This document shows, in pieces, positions 1 through 8,731 of a DNA stretch of 8,908 bases; the first letter of the stretch is position 1, and every line of letters begins with the position of its first letter. Under the pieces are notes generated by a model, which was not told where the DNA came from, did no database searches, and saw only the letters and a program-made list of their open reading frames with translations. Position numbers and translations under genes: made by a program. This DNA is from Trueperaceae bacterium (lineage in GTDB: Bacteria > Deinococcota > Deinococci > Deinococcales > Trueperaceae): assembly GCA_007122815.1 (NCBI GenBank), contig SKSV01000270.1, positions 1-8,908 on the forward strand. The letters are read 5' to 3'.

Positions 1-499
1 CGTCGAGCAGGAGTGTCGGGTTGGTGGAGCCGCCCAAACGGATGGAGCCGGTGTTGAGCACCTCGAAGACGTTGTTGGCGTTTATCAGCGAACCCGCTCC
101 GGTGGACTTGATGAGCAGGGCCGGACCGCCACCTGAGTTGAGTATCCCGACGGCTGCCGCGTCGTTGTCCTCGTGCGTGGCCTGGAACATCGCGGTGAAC
201 CCGTCATCATGGGGGTTCACGGCTCCGAGGGTGGTGGCCAAGGCGCCTTGCGAGAGGGGGATGGCGTCGGCGGTGATGACGAGCGGCCCGCTCATGGTGT
301 CGCCGTCCTTGTGCACGCGCTCGTCTACGGCGTCTGAGGCGGCTTGGAAGTTGTCGTTGAGCAGGTCGTTGAGCGCCGCGGCCGAGAGGATCTCGCCGTC
401 GGCGAAGGTGGCGGCTTGGTAGCTGAACGATGCAGCCCAGACACCGAGACCCAGAGCGAGGGCGAGGACGACGGTTAGCACGCGTTTCTGGGGTTGCAT
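1..499 (-). CDS. Secreted tail-fibre-like protein, C-terminus beyond window
   Basis: The frame is open from ATG at 499 to the window edge (166 codons, no stop). GGAGGA lies 7 nt upstream of the ATG and fixes the start. Residues 1-23 look like a Sec signal peptide: basic MQPQKR, then a Val/Leu/Ala core, with possible cleavage after VWA (residue 22). Mature residues about 33-50 (FADGEILSAAALNDLLNDNF) and 56-67 (HKDGDTMSGPLV) resemble the 'GxxLsaxxLNxxF' and 'KxGDTMxGPL' elements of phage tail-fibre and related beta-rich proteins. The rest is rich in Gly, Ala, Asn and Thr (for example LNSGGGPALLIKSTGAG), which fits a repetitive beta fold. It lies 53 nt downstream of the lipoprotein gene on the same strand, so the two are probably cotranscribed. 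I infer a cell-surface or extracellular protein. Function and any C-terminal domain (such as a peptidase S74 chaperone) are unknown because the end is missing. Confidence 0.8.
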   Translation of the reverse strand, partial: MQPQKRVLTVVLALALGLGVWAASFSYQAATFADGEILSAAALNDLLNDNFQAASDAVDERVHKDGDTMSGPLVITADAIPLSQGALATTLGAVNPHDDGFTAMFQATHEDNDAAAVGILNSGGGPALLIKSTGAGSLINANNVFEVLNTGSIRLGGSTNPTLLLD

Positions 500-504
500 G
501 CGGG

Positions 505-511
505 TTCCTCC
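505..511 (-). promoter_or_regulatory. Shine-Dalgarno site of the tail-fibre-like gene
   Basis: The minus strand reads GGAGGAA followed by a short spacer to ATG at 499. This is a strong ribosome-binding site and decides the start of the partial gene. It contrasts with the genes in this window that lack one. Confidence 0.75.
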
Positions 512-552
512 AAGATTCGAGATGGTGCTGCGTGGCCGTGCCTCGGGCGGCC

Positions 553-1344
553 TCACGGGCCGAGCCTGCAGGCGCCGAAGCGCGCGGTGCCGAACACGCA
601 CAGCTGGGTCACCTCTGGGGCGGTGGTGAAGCTGAACTCGTGCGGCGCGCCCAGGGGGGTGCCGTCCGCGCCGCTGGCGCTCGCGGCGATGGTGAGGGTG
701 TAGGTCGTCTCCGGTGTCAACTCGCTCTCGGGTGTGCACGTCAGCGTGGTGTCTGTTGCGTCCCACCCGAACGTGCACGTGATGGGTGGCTGGCTCGAGA
801 ACGCGGCCTCGCTAGCCTGAGGGTTCATGGGTTCGGAGAACGTGACGCTGATGGGCGTGCCGATGGAGACGTCGACGCCACCGTCGCTCGGGTCGGTGCC
901 GGTGACGCTCGGGGCGTCCGGCGCCGGCTGGTCGGCGGTGCTGAAGCTGAAGGAGAAGGCGTTCGCGAGGGCGGTGCCGCCCGCGTCCCTGGCCGCCGTG
1001 CCGATCGTGATCGTGTAGGAGGTGTCCGGCTGGAGGTCCTCGTCCGGGGCGCACGTCAGCGTGGTGCTGGCGGCGTTCCAGCTGAACGCGCAGGCCACCG
1101 CGGGATCGGCCGAGAAGGCACCCTGCGTTGCGCTCTCGTCCATCGCTCTGGAGAAGGTGATGGAGATGGAGGTGCCGAGCGCAACCGACTCGGCTCCGCC
1201 GGCGGGTATCGTCGCCGATACCGTCGGCGCGGTGGCGGGTGGACCGCCCCCGCCTCCGCCGCAACCTGCGACGAGGAGGCCGAGCGCGATCAGGCTCAGC
1301 CCGACTCGCGCGGCACGCCGCGATGCTGCGAACGTAGCGGTCAT
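553..1344 (-). CDS. Lipoprotein with two tandem Ig-like (Big_5/SbsA-type) domains
   Basis: A 263-residue exported lipoprotein. After a basic start (MTATFAASRRAARV), a hydrophobic stretch ends in the lipobox LVAGC, with Cys28 as the predicted lipidated residue, followed by a Gly run and a short Pro/Ala linker. Two homologous domains follow at about residues 39-136 and 143-241. Each begins with a 'P..G...V.....I.ITFS..M' strand pattern, typical of bacterial Ig-like domains such as SbsA_Ig/Big_5, and ends 'FSFST/FSFTT'. Each domain has a Cys pair with identical spacing (C85/C98 and C190/C203, in the pattern C-x12-C with W and TTLTC), probably a disulfide. A short tail (residues 242-263) has two more Cys (249, 259). 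There is no catalytic domain, so a structural, adhesion or cell-envelope role is likely but inferred. ATG at 1344 is preceded by AGGGGG with a 6-nt spacer. The gene lies downstream of a sigma70-like promoter and upstream of the tail-fibre-like gene. Confidence 0.85.
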   Translation of the reverse strand: MTATFAASRRAARVGLSLIALGLLVAGCGGGGGGPPATAPTVSATIPAGGAESVALGTSISITFSRAMDESATQGAFSADPAVACAFSWNAASTTLTCAPDEDLQPDTSYTITIGTAARDAGGTALANAFSFSFSTADQPAPDAPSVTGTDPSDGGVDVSIGTPISVTFSEPMNPQASEAAFSSQPPITCTFGWDATDTTLTCTPESELTPETTYTLTIAASASGADGTPLGAPHEFSFTTAPEVTQLCVFGTARFGACRLGP

Positions 1345-1360
1345 CTCGCTCCCCCTATCC

Positions 1361-1386
1361 GGTCGGTCGGCCGATGCCTACCGACC
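1361..1386 (-). promoter_or_regulatory. Inverted repeat in the lipoprotein mRNA leader
   Basis: GGTCGGT (1361-1367) pairs with ACCGACC (1380-1386) around a 12-nt loop. The hairpin lies 5 nt upstream of the AGGGGG ribosome-binding site, in the leader of about 135 nt implied by the promoter at 1488-1516. It could modulate translation or mRNA stability. No known riboswitch class is recognised. Confidence 0.3.
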
Positions 1387-1487
1387 CGGCACCCGCCCCG
1401 GCAGGGGCTGGGGCCGCGCTCTCGCCAGCGGACGCAGTGGCTTGGCCCATCGCTGGATGCGCCACGGTCTGTTTGCGAAGCGCTAGC

Positions 1488-1516
1488 AGCGTAGGTCCGC
1501 GCTTCGTGCATGTCAA
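1488..1516 (-). promoter_or_regulatory. Sigma70-type promoter for the lipoprotein/surface operon
   Basis: On the minus strand TTGACA (1516-1511) is a perfect -35 box. It is followed after exactly 17 nt by TACGCT (1493-1488), which keeps the key T, A and final T of the -10 consensus. Transcription would start near 1481, giving a leader of about 135 nt before ATG 1344. The promoter lies just after the hairpin that follows hemW, which supports a separate transcription unit for the lipoprotein and tail-fibre-like genes. Confidence 0.6.
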
Positions 1517-1539
1517 CCCTCCGCGGGCACTCCGGAGGG
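1517..1539 (-). terminator. Hairpin just after the hemW stop, possible terminator
   Basis: CCCTCCG (1517-1523) and CGGAGGG (1533-1539) form a perfect 7-bp stem with a 9-nt loop, starting 1 nt after the hemW stop codon at 1541-1543. No T-run follows on the minus strand; the next bases are the TTGACA box. It is therefore at best a hairpin-only terminator or an mRNA 3'-end stabiliser for hemW. Confidence 0.4.
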
Positions 1540-1540
1540 G

Positions 1541-2707
1541 TCAACGCTCCGCTTGGATGGCGCCAGCCGCGAGCGCTCCCGCCGGATCCTCCTCGAAGAA
1601 GCGTCGCAGCACCGCGTTCAGCAGCCTCGTTCCGGCGCGCGTCGCGCGGAGCGTGTTCGCCTCGAACGCCAACAGCTCGTGCTCTAGCGCCACCTCCAGC
1701 GCTCGTGGGTAACGCTGCCGGGCGTCGACCCCGGTCCGGGCCTCGAGCCTTCCGACGTCCACGCCCTCGCGCGTCCGTAGCCCGGTCATCAGCAGCTCCA
1801 GCGCCAGCGTCGTGCCGTCGACGGGGGTGCGCTCGGCGGGCTCGGGGCGCAGCCAGCGCTTGATGGGTGGGCTGTGAGTGCGGACGCCGAGCGCCCAGGG
1901 CGGATCGCCGGGAGCTGCGGGCTCGAAGCCGGCCGCGCTCGGCCCCAAGGCTAACCAGTAGTCGCCGCGCCAGTAGACGCTGTTGTGCCGGCTCTCGAAG
2001 CCGGGTCGCGCGTGGTTCGAGACCTCGTATCGCGCGAGCCCGTGCCGCGCCAGCACCTCTTCGGCCAGGTCGAAGTCGTCCGCCGCGCGATCCTCGTCGA
2101 CCTCTACCCCGCGGCGCGCGAAGGGCGTGAAGGGCTCCACCGTGAGGGTGTAAACGCTCACGTGCTGGGCACCGCTCGCGCCAGCGGCCTCGAGGTCCCC
2201 GCGGGCGTCCTGGCCGGGCACCGCGGTGATCACGTCTACCGACACTTCCAGCCCCGCCGCGAGGCCGACCTCCAGCGCTCGCAACGCCTCTGCGCCCGAG
2301 TGGCTGCGACCCAGGAAGCGCAGCACGTCGTCTTGCGTCGACTGCATGCCGATGGAGAGGCGCGTGATGCCCGCCTCCCGCCAGCGCGCCGCGCGCTCGA
2401 GGTCGAAGGTGCCGGGGTCGGCCTCGAGCGTCGTCTCCGCCCCGCCCAAGCCGCCCCAACCAGATCGCACCGCGTGGAGCACGCGAGCGAGCTCGGTCTC
2501 GTCCAGGTGGGAGGGCGTCCCGCCACCCAAGTACAGGGTATCGAGCGGTCCGGGGAAGCGTTCCGCCAGCACCGCCGCCTCGGCCTCCAGGCGCCCTAGG
2601 TACGCCGCCACGAGCGGCTCGTTGCGGAGCATCTTGTGGAAGTCGCAGTAGGGGCAGACCTGCGGGCAGAACGGCACGTGCAGGTACAACGAGCGAGGTG
2701 CTTCCAC
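1541..2707 (-). CDS. hemW: Radical-SAM heme chaperone HemW (HemN-like)
   Basis: A 388-residue protein of normal HemW length. The N-terminal LYLHVPFCPQVCPYCDF carries the radical-SAM CxxxCxxC cluster ligands (C14, C18, C21). Phe follows the residue after the last Cys, as in HemW rather than the CxxxCxxCxC of true HemN. Further family marks are GGGTPS (61-66), the ITRLSIGMQS strand (114-123), VPGQ (163-166), and the HemW-typical HNSVYW...YWLALGPSA segment (241-258). The C-terminal part (about 295-380) fits the HemN C-terminal domain. HemW binds heme and delivers it to target proteins; many databases still call it 'oxygen-independent coproporphyrinogen III oxidase'. The start is GTG at 2707, the only start codon between the in-frame stop at 2735-2737 and the Cys motif. 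It has no good Shine-Dalgarno sequence, but TACACT ends 6 nt upstream, suggesting a leaderless mRNA. It diverges from the methyltransferase gene. Confidence 0.93.
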   Translation of the reverse strand: MEAPRSLYLHVPFCPQVCPYCDFHKMLRNEPLVAAYLGRLEAEAAVLAERFPGPLDTLYLGGGTPSHLDETELARVLHAVRSGWGGLGGAETTLEADPGTFDLERAARWREAGITRLSIGMQSTQDDVLRFLGRSHSGAEALRALEVGLAAGLEVSVDVITAVPGQDARGDLEAAGASGAQHVSVYTLTVEPFTPFARRGVEVDEDRAADDFDLAEEVLARHGLARYEVSNHARPGFESRHNSVYWRGDYWLALGPSAAGFEPAAPGDPPWALGVRTHSPPIKRWLRPEPAERTPVDGTTLALELLMTGLRTREGVDVGRLEARTGVDARQRYPRALEVALEHELLAFEANTLRATRAGTRLLNAVLRRFFEEDPAGALAAGAIQAER

Positions 2708-2719
2708 CTCGCCAGTGTA
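2708..2719 (-). promoter_or_regulatory. Leaderless -10 promoter of hemW
   Basis: The minus strand reads TACACT (2719-2714), GGCGAG, then the GTG start at 2707. A -10 hexamer ending at -7 places the transcription start on or next to the start codon. No convincing -35 box lies 16-18 nt upstream. This TANNNT-N6-start arrangement is the known leaderless signature in Deinococcus. Confidence 0.6.
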
Positions 2720-2745
2720 GGGGGCTCGACCACCTCACCGCGGTC

Positions 2746-2759
2746 GCTGCACGTGCAGC
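2746..2759. promoter_or_regulatory. Perfect 14-bp palindrome, candidate operator
   Basis: GCTGCACGTGCAGC is a perfect inverted repeat in the 92-bp gap between divergent hemW and the methyltransferase gene. Its centre (2752.5) is 45.5 nt from the hemW start at 2707 and 47.5 nt from the methyltransferase start at 2800. It therefore sits at about -46 of both predicted leaderless transcripts. This suits a dimeric regulator acting on both, but no regulator is identified. Confidence 0.4.
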
Positions 2760-2787
2760 TGTCGCTTCGGGTAGCGCGACTTGGAGG

Positions 2788-2799
2788 TAGGCTCGCTCC
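2788..2799 (+). promoter_or_regulatory. Leaderless -10 promoter of the methyltransferase gene
   Basis: TAGGCT (2788-2793), CGCTCC, then GTG at 2800: the same TANNNT-N6-start layout as hemW on the other strand. A GGAGGT (2783-2788) overlaps the hexamer but lies 11 nt from the GTG, far for a ribosome-binding site. If transcription starts at 2800 it would not be in the mRNA. Confidence 0.55.
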
Positions 2800-3975
2800 G
2801 TGGCGCGCCGCGCTCAGCAGCGAACTCCGAGACGAACTCCGAGACGAACTCCGAGACGGTCTCCGCGTGGCGGAGGACGCTCAGCACGGGACTCCGGAGC
2901 GGGCCGCAGAGTGCATCGCGTCGAGCCTCCAACCAGCTCCGTGCCCGTCGAGCTCGCCGTCGCTCCCGGCCTGGCGGACCTCGCACTCAACGAGCTCCGT
3001 GAGATTGCGCGGCGAAGCGGCCTGCCGATCCCGGCTGCGGTGATGAGCGACGACGCCGTCGCCCTGGATTGGCCCGGCGAGGTGCGCTCACTGCACGCGC
3101 TCCGCACCGTCCAGTACGTGTCGCGCGTGTGGCGTTTCGAGGTGCCGCGACCCAAGGCGCTCCTGGGAGACGCCGCGTTGCGGGAGCTGAGCGAGGGTTT
3201 GGTCGAGCTCAGCGCTGCGGGTGAGGCGGGCTTCAGCGGCCTGAGGCTGTCGGCGGCGGGTCGGGATAGCTCGGTCATGCAGCGGCTGGCGCTGGCTCTG
3301 GCGGAGTCCACGGGCTTGCCGCTGCGGGAGGATGGCGACCTGCTGGTGCGGGTGAGGCCGGGCGCCGCGTCGGGTTGGGAGGTCTTGGCTAGGACGACAC
3401 CGCGACCGCTGTCGGTGAGGGCTTGGCGCGTCTGCGATCGGCCCGGTGGCCTCGACGCGGGTGTGGCGGCGGCCCTCGTGCGCTGGGCTGGCGTGCGGGA
3501 TGAGGAGCGGGTCTGCAACCCGATGCTCGGGAGCGGCACGCTGCTCATCGAGCGCGCTGTGGCGGGACCGGCCGCGTGCTTGCACGGCTTCGACGTCGAT
3601 CCCGAAGCGTTGCGGTGCGCCGAGCGCAACGCCTCGGCCGCCGCGGTGCTCGCGAGGCTGCGGTTGTGGCAGGGCGACGCGACCGAGGTCGCGCCTGAGC
3701 ACGAGCGGTACCACTTGCTGCTGGTCGACCCGCCATGGGGTGACGCGGTCGGCGACCCTCAGGCCAACGCCGCGCTCTACGCCGGCCTCCTGCGCGCCTC
3801 GGCGCGCCGCTGCCTGTCGGGCGGTCGCATGGTGCTTGTGACCCAAGAGGTGCGCCTCATCGAGCGGCTCCTGAGCGAACGAAGCGGTTGGGTGGTGCGC
3901 CAGCAGCGGCGGGTATGGCACGGTGGGCACCGACCGGTGTGCTTGCTGCTCGAGCGTCTGCCGCTCGCCGTGTGA
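2800..3975 (+). CDS. THUMP-type class I SAM-dependent RNA methyltransferase (TrmN/RlmL-like)
   Basis: A 391-residue protein. Residues 1-47 are an Arg-rich tail with four RTPR/RSPR units (8-23). Residues about 48-205 match the ferredoxin-like plus THUMP region that opens TrmN/RlmL-family enzymes (VELAVAPGLADLALNEL at 50-66). The Rossmann methyltransferase follows: RPGGLDAGVAAALVRWAG (214-231), SAM motif I NPMLGSGTLLIE (240-251), the acidic GFDVDPEAL (263-271), and catalytic DPPWG (310-314), typical of N2-guanine methyltransferases. It probably makes m2G in tRNA (as Thermus TrmN at position 6) or in rRNA; the target cannot be told from sequence. GTG 2800 is chosen for the TAGGCT hexamer 6 nt upstream. 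In-frame GTG codons at 2911 and 2941 are alternatives, the latter starting right at the conserved fold. The repeat coding pattern favours translation of the tail. The next gene starts about 105-190 nt downstream with its own promoter. Confidence 0.85.
   Translation: MARRAQQRTPRRTPRRTPRRSPRGGGRSARDSGAGRRVHRVEPPTSSVPVELAVAPGLADLALNELREIARRSGLPIPAAVMSDDAVALDWPGEVRSLHALRTVQYVSRVWRFEVPRPKALLGDAALRELSEGLVELSAAGEAGFSGLRLSAAGRDSSVMQRLALALAESTGLPLREDGDLLVRVRPGAASGWEVLARTTPRPLSVRAWRVCDRPGGLDAGVAAALVRWAGVRDEERVCNPMLGSGTLLIERAVAGPAACLHGFDVDPEALRCAERNASAAAVLARLRLWQGDATEVAPEHERYHLLLVDPPWGDAVGDPQANAALYAGLLRASARRCLSGGRMVLVTQEVRLIERLLSERSGWVVRQQRRVWHGGHRPVCLLLERLPLAV
2821..2868 (+). repeat. 12-bp tandem repeat encoding RTPR units
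   Basis: Three perfect copies of CGAACTCCGAGA (2821-2832, 2833-2844, 2845-2856) and a diverged fourth, CGGTCTCCGCGT (2857-2868). In the methyltransferase frame they read RTPR, RTPR, RTPR, RSPR. The fourth differs only by synonymous changes and one Thr-to-Ser change. The rare-looking CGA and AGA codons suggest recent expansion. Confidence 0.9.
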
Positions 3976-3990
3976 GGAGGACGGCTCTTC

Positions 3991-4050
3991 GTCTGAGGGG
4001 CCGGCACGTCGTCCGAGGGGCCGGCACGTCGTGTGAGGGGCTAGAGTTGG
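3991..4050 (+). repeat. 20-bp tandem repeat after the methyltransferase gene
   Basis: 3991-4010 and 4011-4030 are 20-bp units differing at one base, with shared core TGAGGGGCCGGCACGTC (3994-4010) and CGAGGGGCCGGCACGTC (4014-4030). A third unit from 4031 keeps GTGTGAGGGGC and then diverges. A weaker fourth relative, GTGTGAGGAGGACGG, overlaps the methyltransferase stop codon at 3970-3984. The array fills most of the gap before the next promoter. GGCCGGC in each unit can self-pair, so transcripts could fold, but no terminator T-run is present. Confidence 0.85.
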
Positions 4051-4066
4051 CGTCCGTGACGCGTGC

Positions 4067-4079
4067 TACGCTGAACGCC
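4067..4079 (+). promoter_or_regulatory. Leaderless-type -10 promoter upstream of the permease gene
   Basis: TACGCT (4067-4072) is followed by GAACGCC and ATG at 4080. The hexamer is identical to the -10 box at 1488-1493. Transcription would begin at about 4079-4080, either as a leaderless mRNA for the short ORF or as an mRNA with an 86-nt leader for the permease. TTGGCG at 4047-4052 is too close (14 nt) to be a normal -35. Confidence 0.5.
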
Positions 4080-4169
4080 ATGCGTTCGGCAGAGCTCACG
4101 CGTCCGCGCCGCGACTGGCTGCTGCCGGTCGGCCGCCCGGCAGCCTCGCCGCTGTTCACGGGGTCGTGA
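4080..4169 (+). CDS. Possible 29-residue leader peptide overlapping the permease start
   Basis: ATG 4080 to TGA 4167-4169 encodes 29 residues, beginning MRSAELTRPRRDWLLP. Its ATG is 7 nt after a TANNNT hexamer. Its stop overlaps the GTG start of the permease gene (GTGA, 4166-4169), a classic layout for translational coupling. No known family is recognised and it has no Cys or clear amino-acid run pointing to attenuation. It may instead be only the untranslated leader of the permease mRNA. It contains the hairpin at 4121-4144. Confidence 0.35.
   Translation: MRSAELTRPRRDWLLPVGRPAASPLFTGS
4121..4144 (+). promoter_or_regulatory. GC-rich hairpin in the permease leader
   Basis: GCTGCCGG (4121-4128) pairs perfectly with CCGGCAGC (4137-4144) around an 8-nt loop, ending 21 nt before the GTG at 4166. 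It lies inside the short ORF, so ribosomes translating that ORF would melt it. No T-run follows, so it is not a standard terminator. Control of permease translation is possible but inferred. Confidence 0.4.
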
Positions 4170-5503
4170 GCACCGTGCCTCCCGACAGGCCGGACACGGA
4201 TCGGGCCGGACGGCGCTCAGGGGCCTCCGGCTCCTTGATGCACAGACGTCCCAGCCACGAGATCACCGCCATCGAGCTGCTGTGGCAAAGCGTCTGGGTG
4301 CGCGGTGTGGTCTACGTCGTCGCGGCGGTCTTCCTGATCATCTTGCTGGTGACGCAGCAGAGCAGGTACATGTTCGCGCTCCAGGTCGGAGCGGTCGGGT
4401 TCCTTATCGCCTACGTGCTCAACCCCTTGGTCGACCTGCTAGGGCGCCTCCGCATCGGTCGGGGGCTGGCGGTGGTGCTCGTCTACCTGCTCCTGTTGCA
4501 GGTGTTCGTGCTCGGTTCGGTCTTGCTCACGCAGGTGGTCGCTGAGACCGCTCGCTTCGTGGCTCTGGTGCCCACGGGCATACAGGAGCTTGCCGGCGTC
4601 CTGGGGCGTGTGTCGGACTGGTTCGGCGGCATCATGGATGCGGCGCCGGACGTCCTCCAGGAGCGCTTCGGGCTCCAGATGACGGGCGAGGAGGTCGCCC
4701 AACGGTCTCAGGAGCAGTTGGCGGCTTGGCTCACGGCCTTGGCGGAGGCGCTCAACCGCTTCCTGGAGCGGGTCGTGTCGGAGGGGCCGGCGGTGCTGAT
4801 GGCCGGCGCCACGAGCATCATCTCGACAACCTTCCAGGTGGTGTTGATCGTGATCGGCAGCGCCTACTTCCTCTACGACTACCACCGCATCACGTCGAAC
4901 GTGCGGCGCTTCGTGCCGGTGCGCTGGCGTGACGTACACGACGACATCTCCCGCAAGGCCGACCGCGCGGTCGGAGGCTACTTGCGCGGGCAGTTGCTGA
5001 TCACGATGATCATAGGGGTGCTCATCTGGATCGGCTTGACGCTGTCGGGCGTGCCGCTGGCGTTGGCGATCTCCTTCCTCGCGGCGGTCTTCAACCTGGT
5101 GCCGTACCTCGGGCCGGTCGTCGGCACCTTGCCGGCGGTGCTGCTCGGCTTGACGGTGTCGCCGCTGACGGCCTTGCTGGCGCTGATCGTCTTCATCGTC
5201 GCCAACCAGATCGAGGCTCACCTGCTCTCCCCGCTGATCCTCGGTAAGTCGACCGACATCCATCCCGTCACCGTCCTCATTGCCATCCTGATCGGGATCG
5301 GCTTCCTCGGCATCCTCGGCGCCTTCATCGCAGTGCCCATAGCAGCGTTCGGGAAGGTGCTGCTGGAGGAGTACCTGCTCACGCGGCCCGCTTACCAGGC
5401 GGAGACCGCGAGCGGACCAGGCCCTCCGAGCCAGTCCGGTGCCAGGCTGGACTCGGGCGCGAGCGAGGAGAGCGCCGGCGGGAGCGAGGCTGCTCCGGGC
5501 TAG
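4166..5503 (+). CDS. AI-2E family transporter (PF01594-type permease)
   Basis: A 445-residue integral membrane protein. Hydrophobic segments lie near residues 46-64, 69-89, 100-125, 213-237, 275-295, 296-330, 333-355 and 367-400, with a soluble region at about 130-208, matching the usual eight-helix AI-2E layout. Family signatures are [18 protein letters not shown] (309-326), [15 protein letters not shown] (347-361), IHPVTVL (365-371) and [13 protein letters not shown] (382-394). Members include the E. coli TqsA exporter and proteins reported as Na+(Li+)/H+ antiporters, so the substrate here is unknown. Residues 1-40 and 405-445 are poorly conserved soluble tails. GTG 4166 is used because it gives the GTGA overlap with the short upstream ORF. 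GTG 4175 and ATG 4238 ([16 protein letters not shown]) are also possible, and none has a strong ribosome-binding site. ftsK starts 10 nt after the stop and its promoter overlaps that stop. Confidence 0.9.
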   Translation: MSTVPPDRPDTDRAGRRSGASGSLMHRRPSHEITAIELLWQSVWVRGVVYVVAAVFLIILLVTQQSRYMFALQVGAVGFLIAYVLNPLVDLLGRLRIGRGLAVVLVYLLLLQVFVLGSVLLTQVVAETARFVALVPTGIQELAGVLGRVSDWFGGIMDAAPDVLQERFGLQMTGEEVAQRSQEQLAAWLTALAEALNRFLERVVSEGPAVLMAGATSIISTTFQVVLIVIGSAYFLYDYHRITSNVRRFVPVRWRDVHDDISRKADRAVGGYLRGQLLITMIIGVLIWIGLTLSGVPLALAISFLAAVFNLVPYLGPVVGTLPAVLLGLTVSPLTALLALIVFIVANQIEAHLLSPLILGKSTDIHPVTVLIAILIGIGFLGILGAFIAVPIAAFGKVLLEEYLLTRPAYQAETASGPGPPSQSGARLDSGASEESAGGSEAAPG

Positions 5504-5513
5504 ACTGAGCGGC
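5501..5513 (+). promoter_or_regulatory. Leaderless -10 promoter of ftsK, overlapping the permease stop
   Basis: TAGACT (5501-5506) contains the permease stop codon TAG and is followed by GAGCGGC and GTG at 5514. The TANNNT-N7-start spacing would give a leaderless or nearly leaderless ftsK mRNA. It also decides the ftsK start in favour of 5514 over the earlier in-frame GTG at 5439. No clear -35 box is seen. Confidence 0.5.
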
Positions 5514-8723
<3,210 letters not shown>

Positions 8724-8731
8724 GTGGTTGG

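Noticed and set aside
1..499. Prophage remnant
   Set aside because: Only one gene has tail-fibre-like sequence and it carries a signal peptide. No other phage genes, integrase or att-like repeats are visible nearby.
531..557. GCCG/CGGC hairpin around the lipoprotein stop as a terminator
   Set aside because: Short stem with a bulge and no T-run, overlapping the stop codon. The next gene is only 53 nt away on the same strand, so read-through is more likely.
430..1494. Long plus-strand frame (354 codons) opposite the lipoprotein gene
   Set aside because: Low-complexity Arg/Gly/Ala translation. The minus strand there has a lipobox, two recognisable domains, a ribosome-binding site and a promoter.
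1341..2738. Long minus-strand frame (465 codons) overlapping hemW
   Set aside because: Its translation is Arg/Gly/Ala-rich with no motif. It is the GC-rich shadow of hemW, which has complete family signatures in another frame.
4042..4058. TAGAGT followed after 8 nt by GTG 4056, in frame with the short ORF
   Set aside because: Spacing is looser than in the other cases and the TACGCT-N7-ATG signal at 4067-4082 fits better. It remains a weak alternative start.
5439..5513. Upstream in-frame GTG extending FtsK by 25 residues
   Set aside because: It would overlap the permease tail by 65 nt with no ribosome-binding or promoter signal, while GTG 5514 has TAGACT 7 nt upstream.
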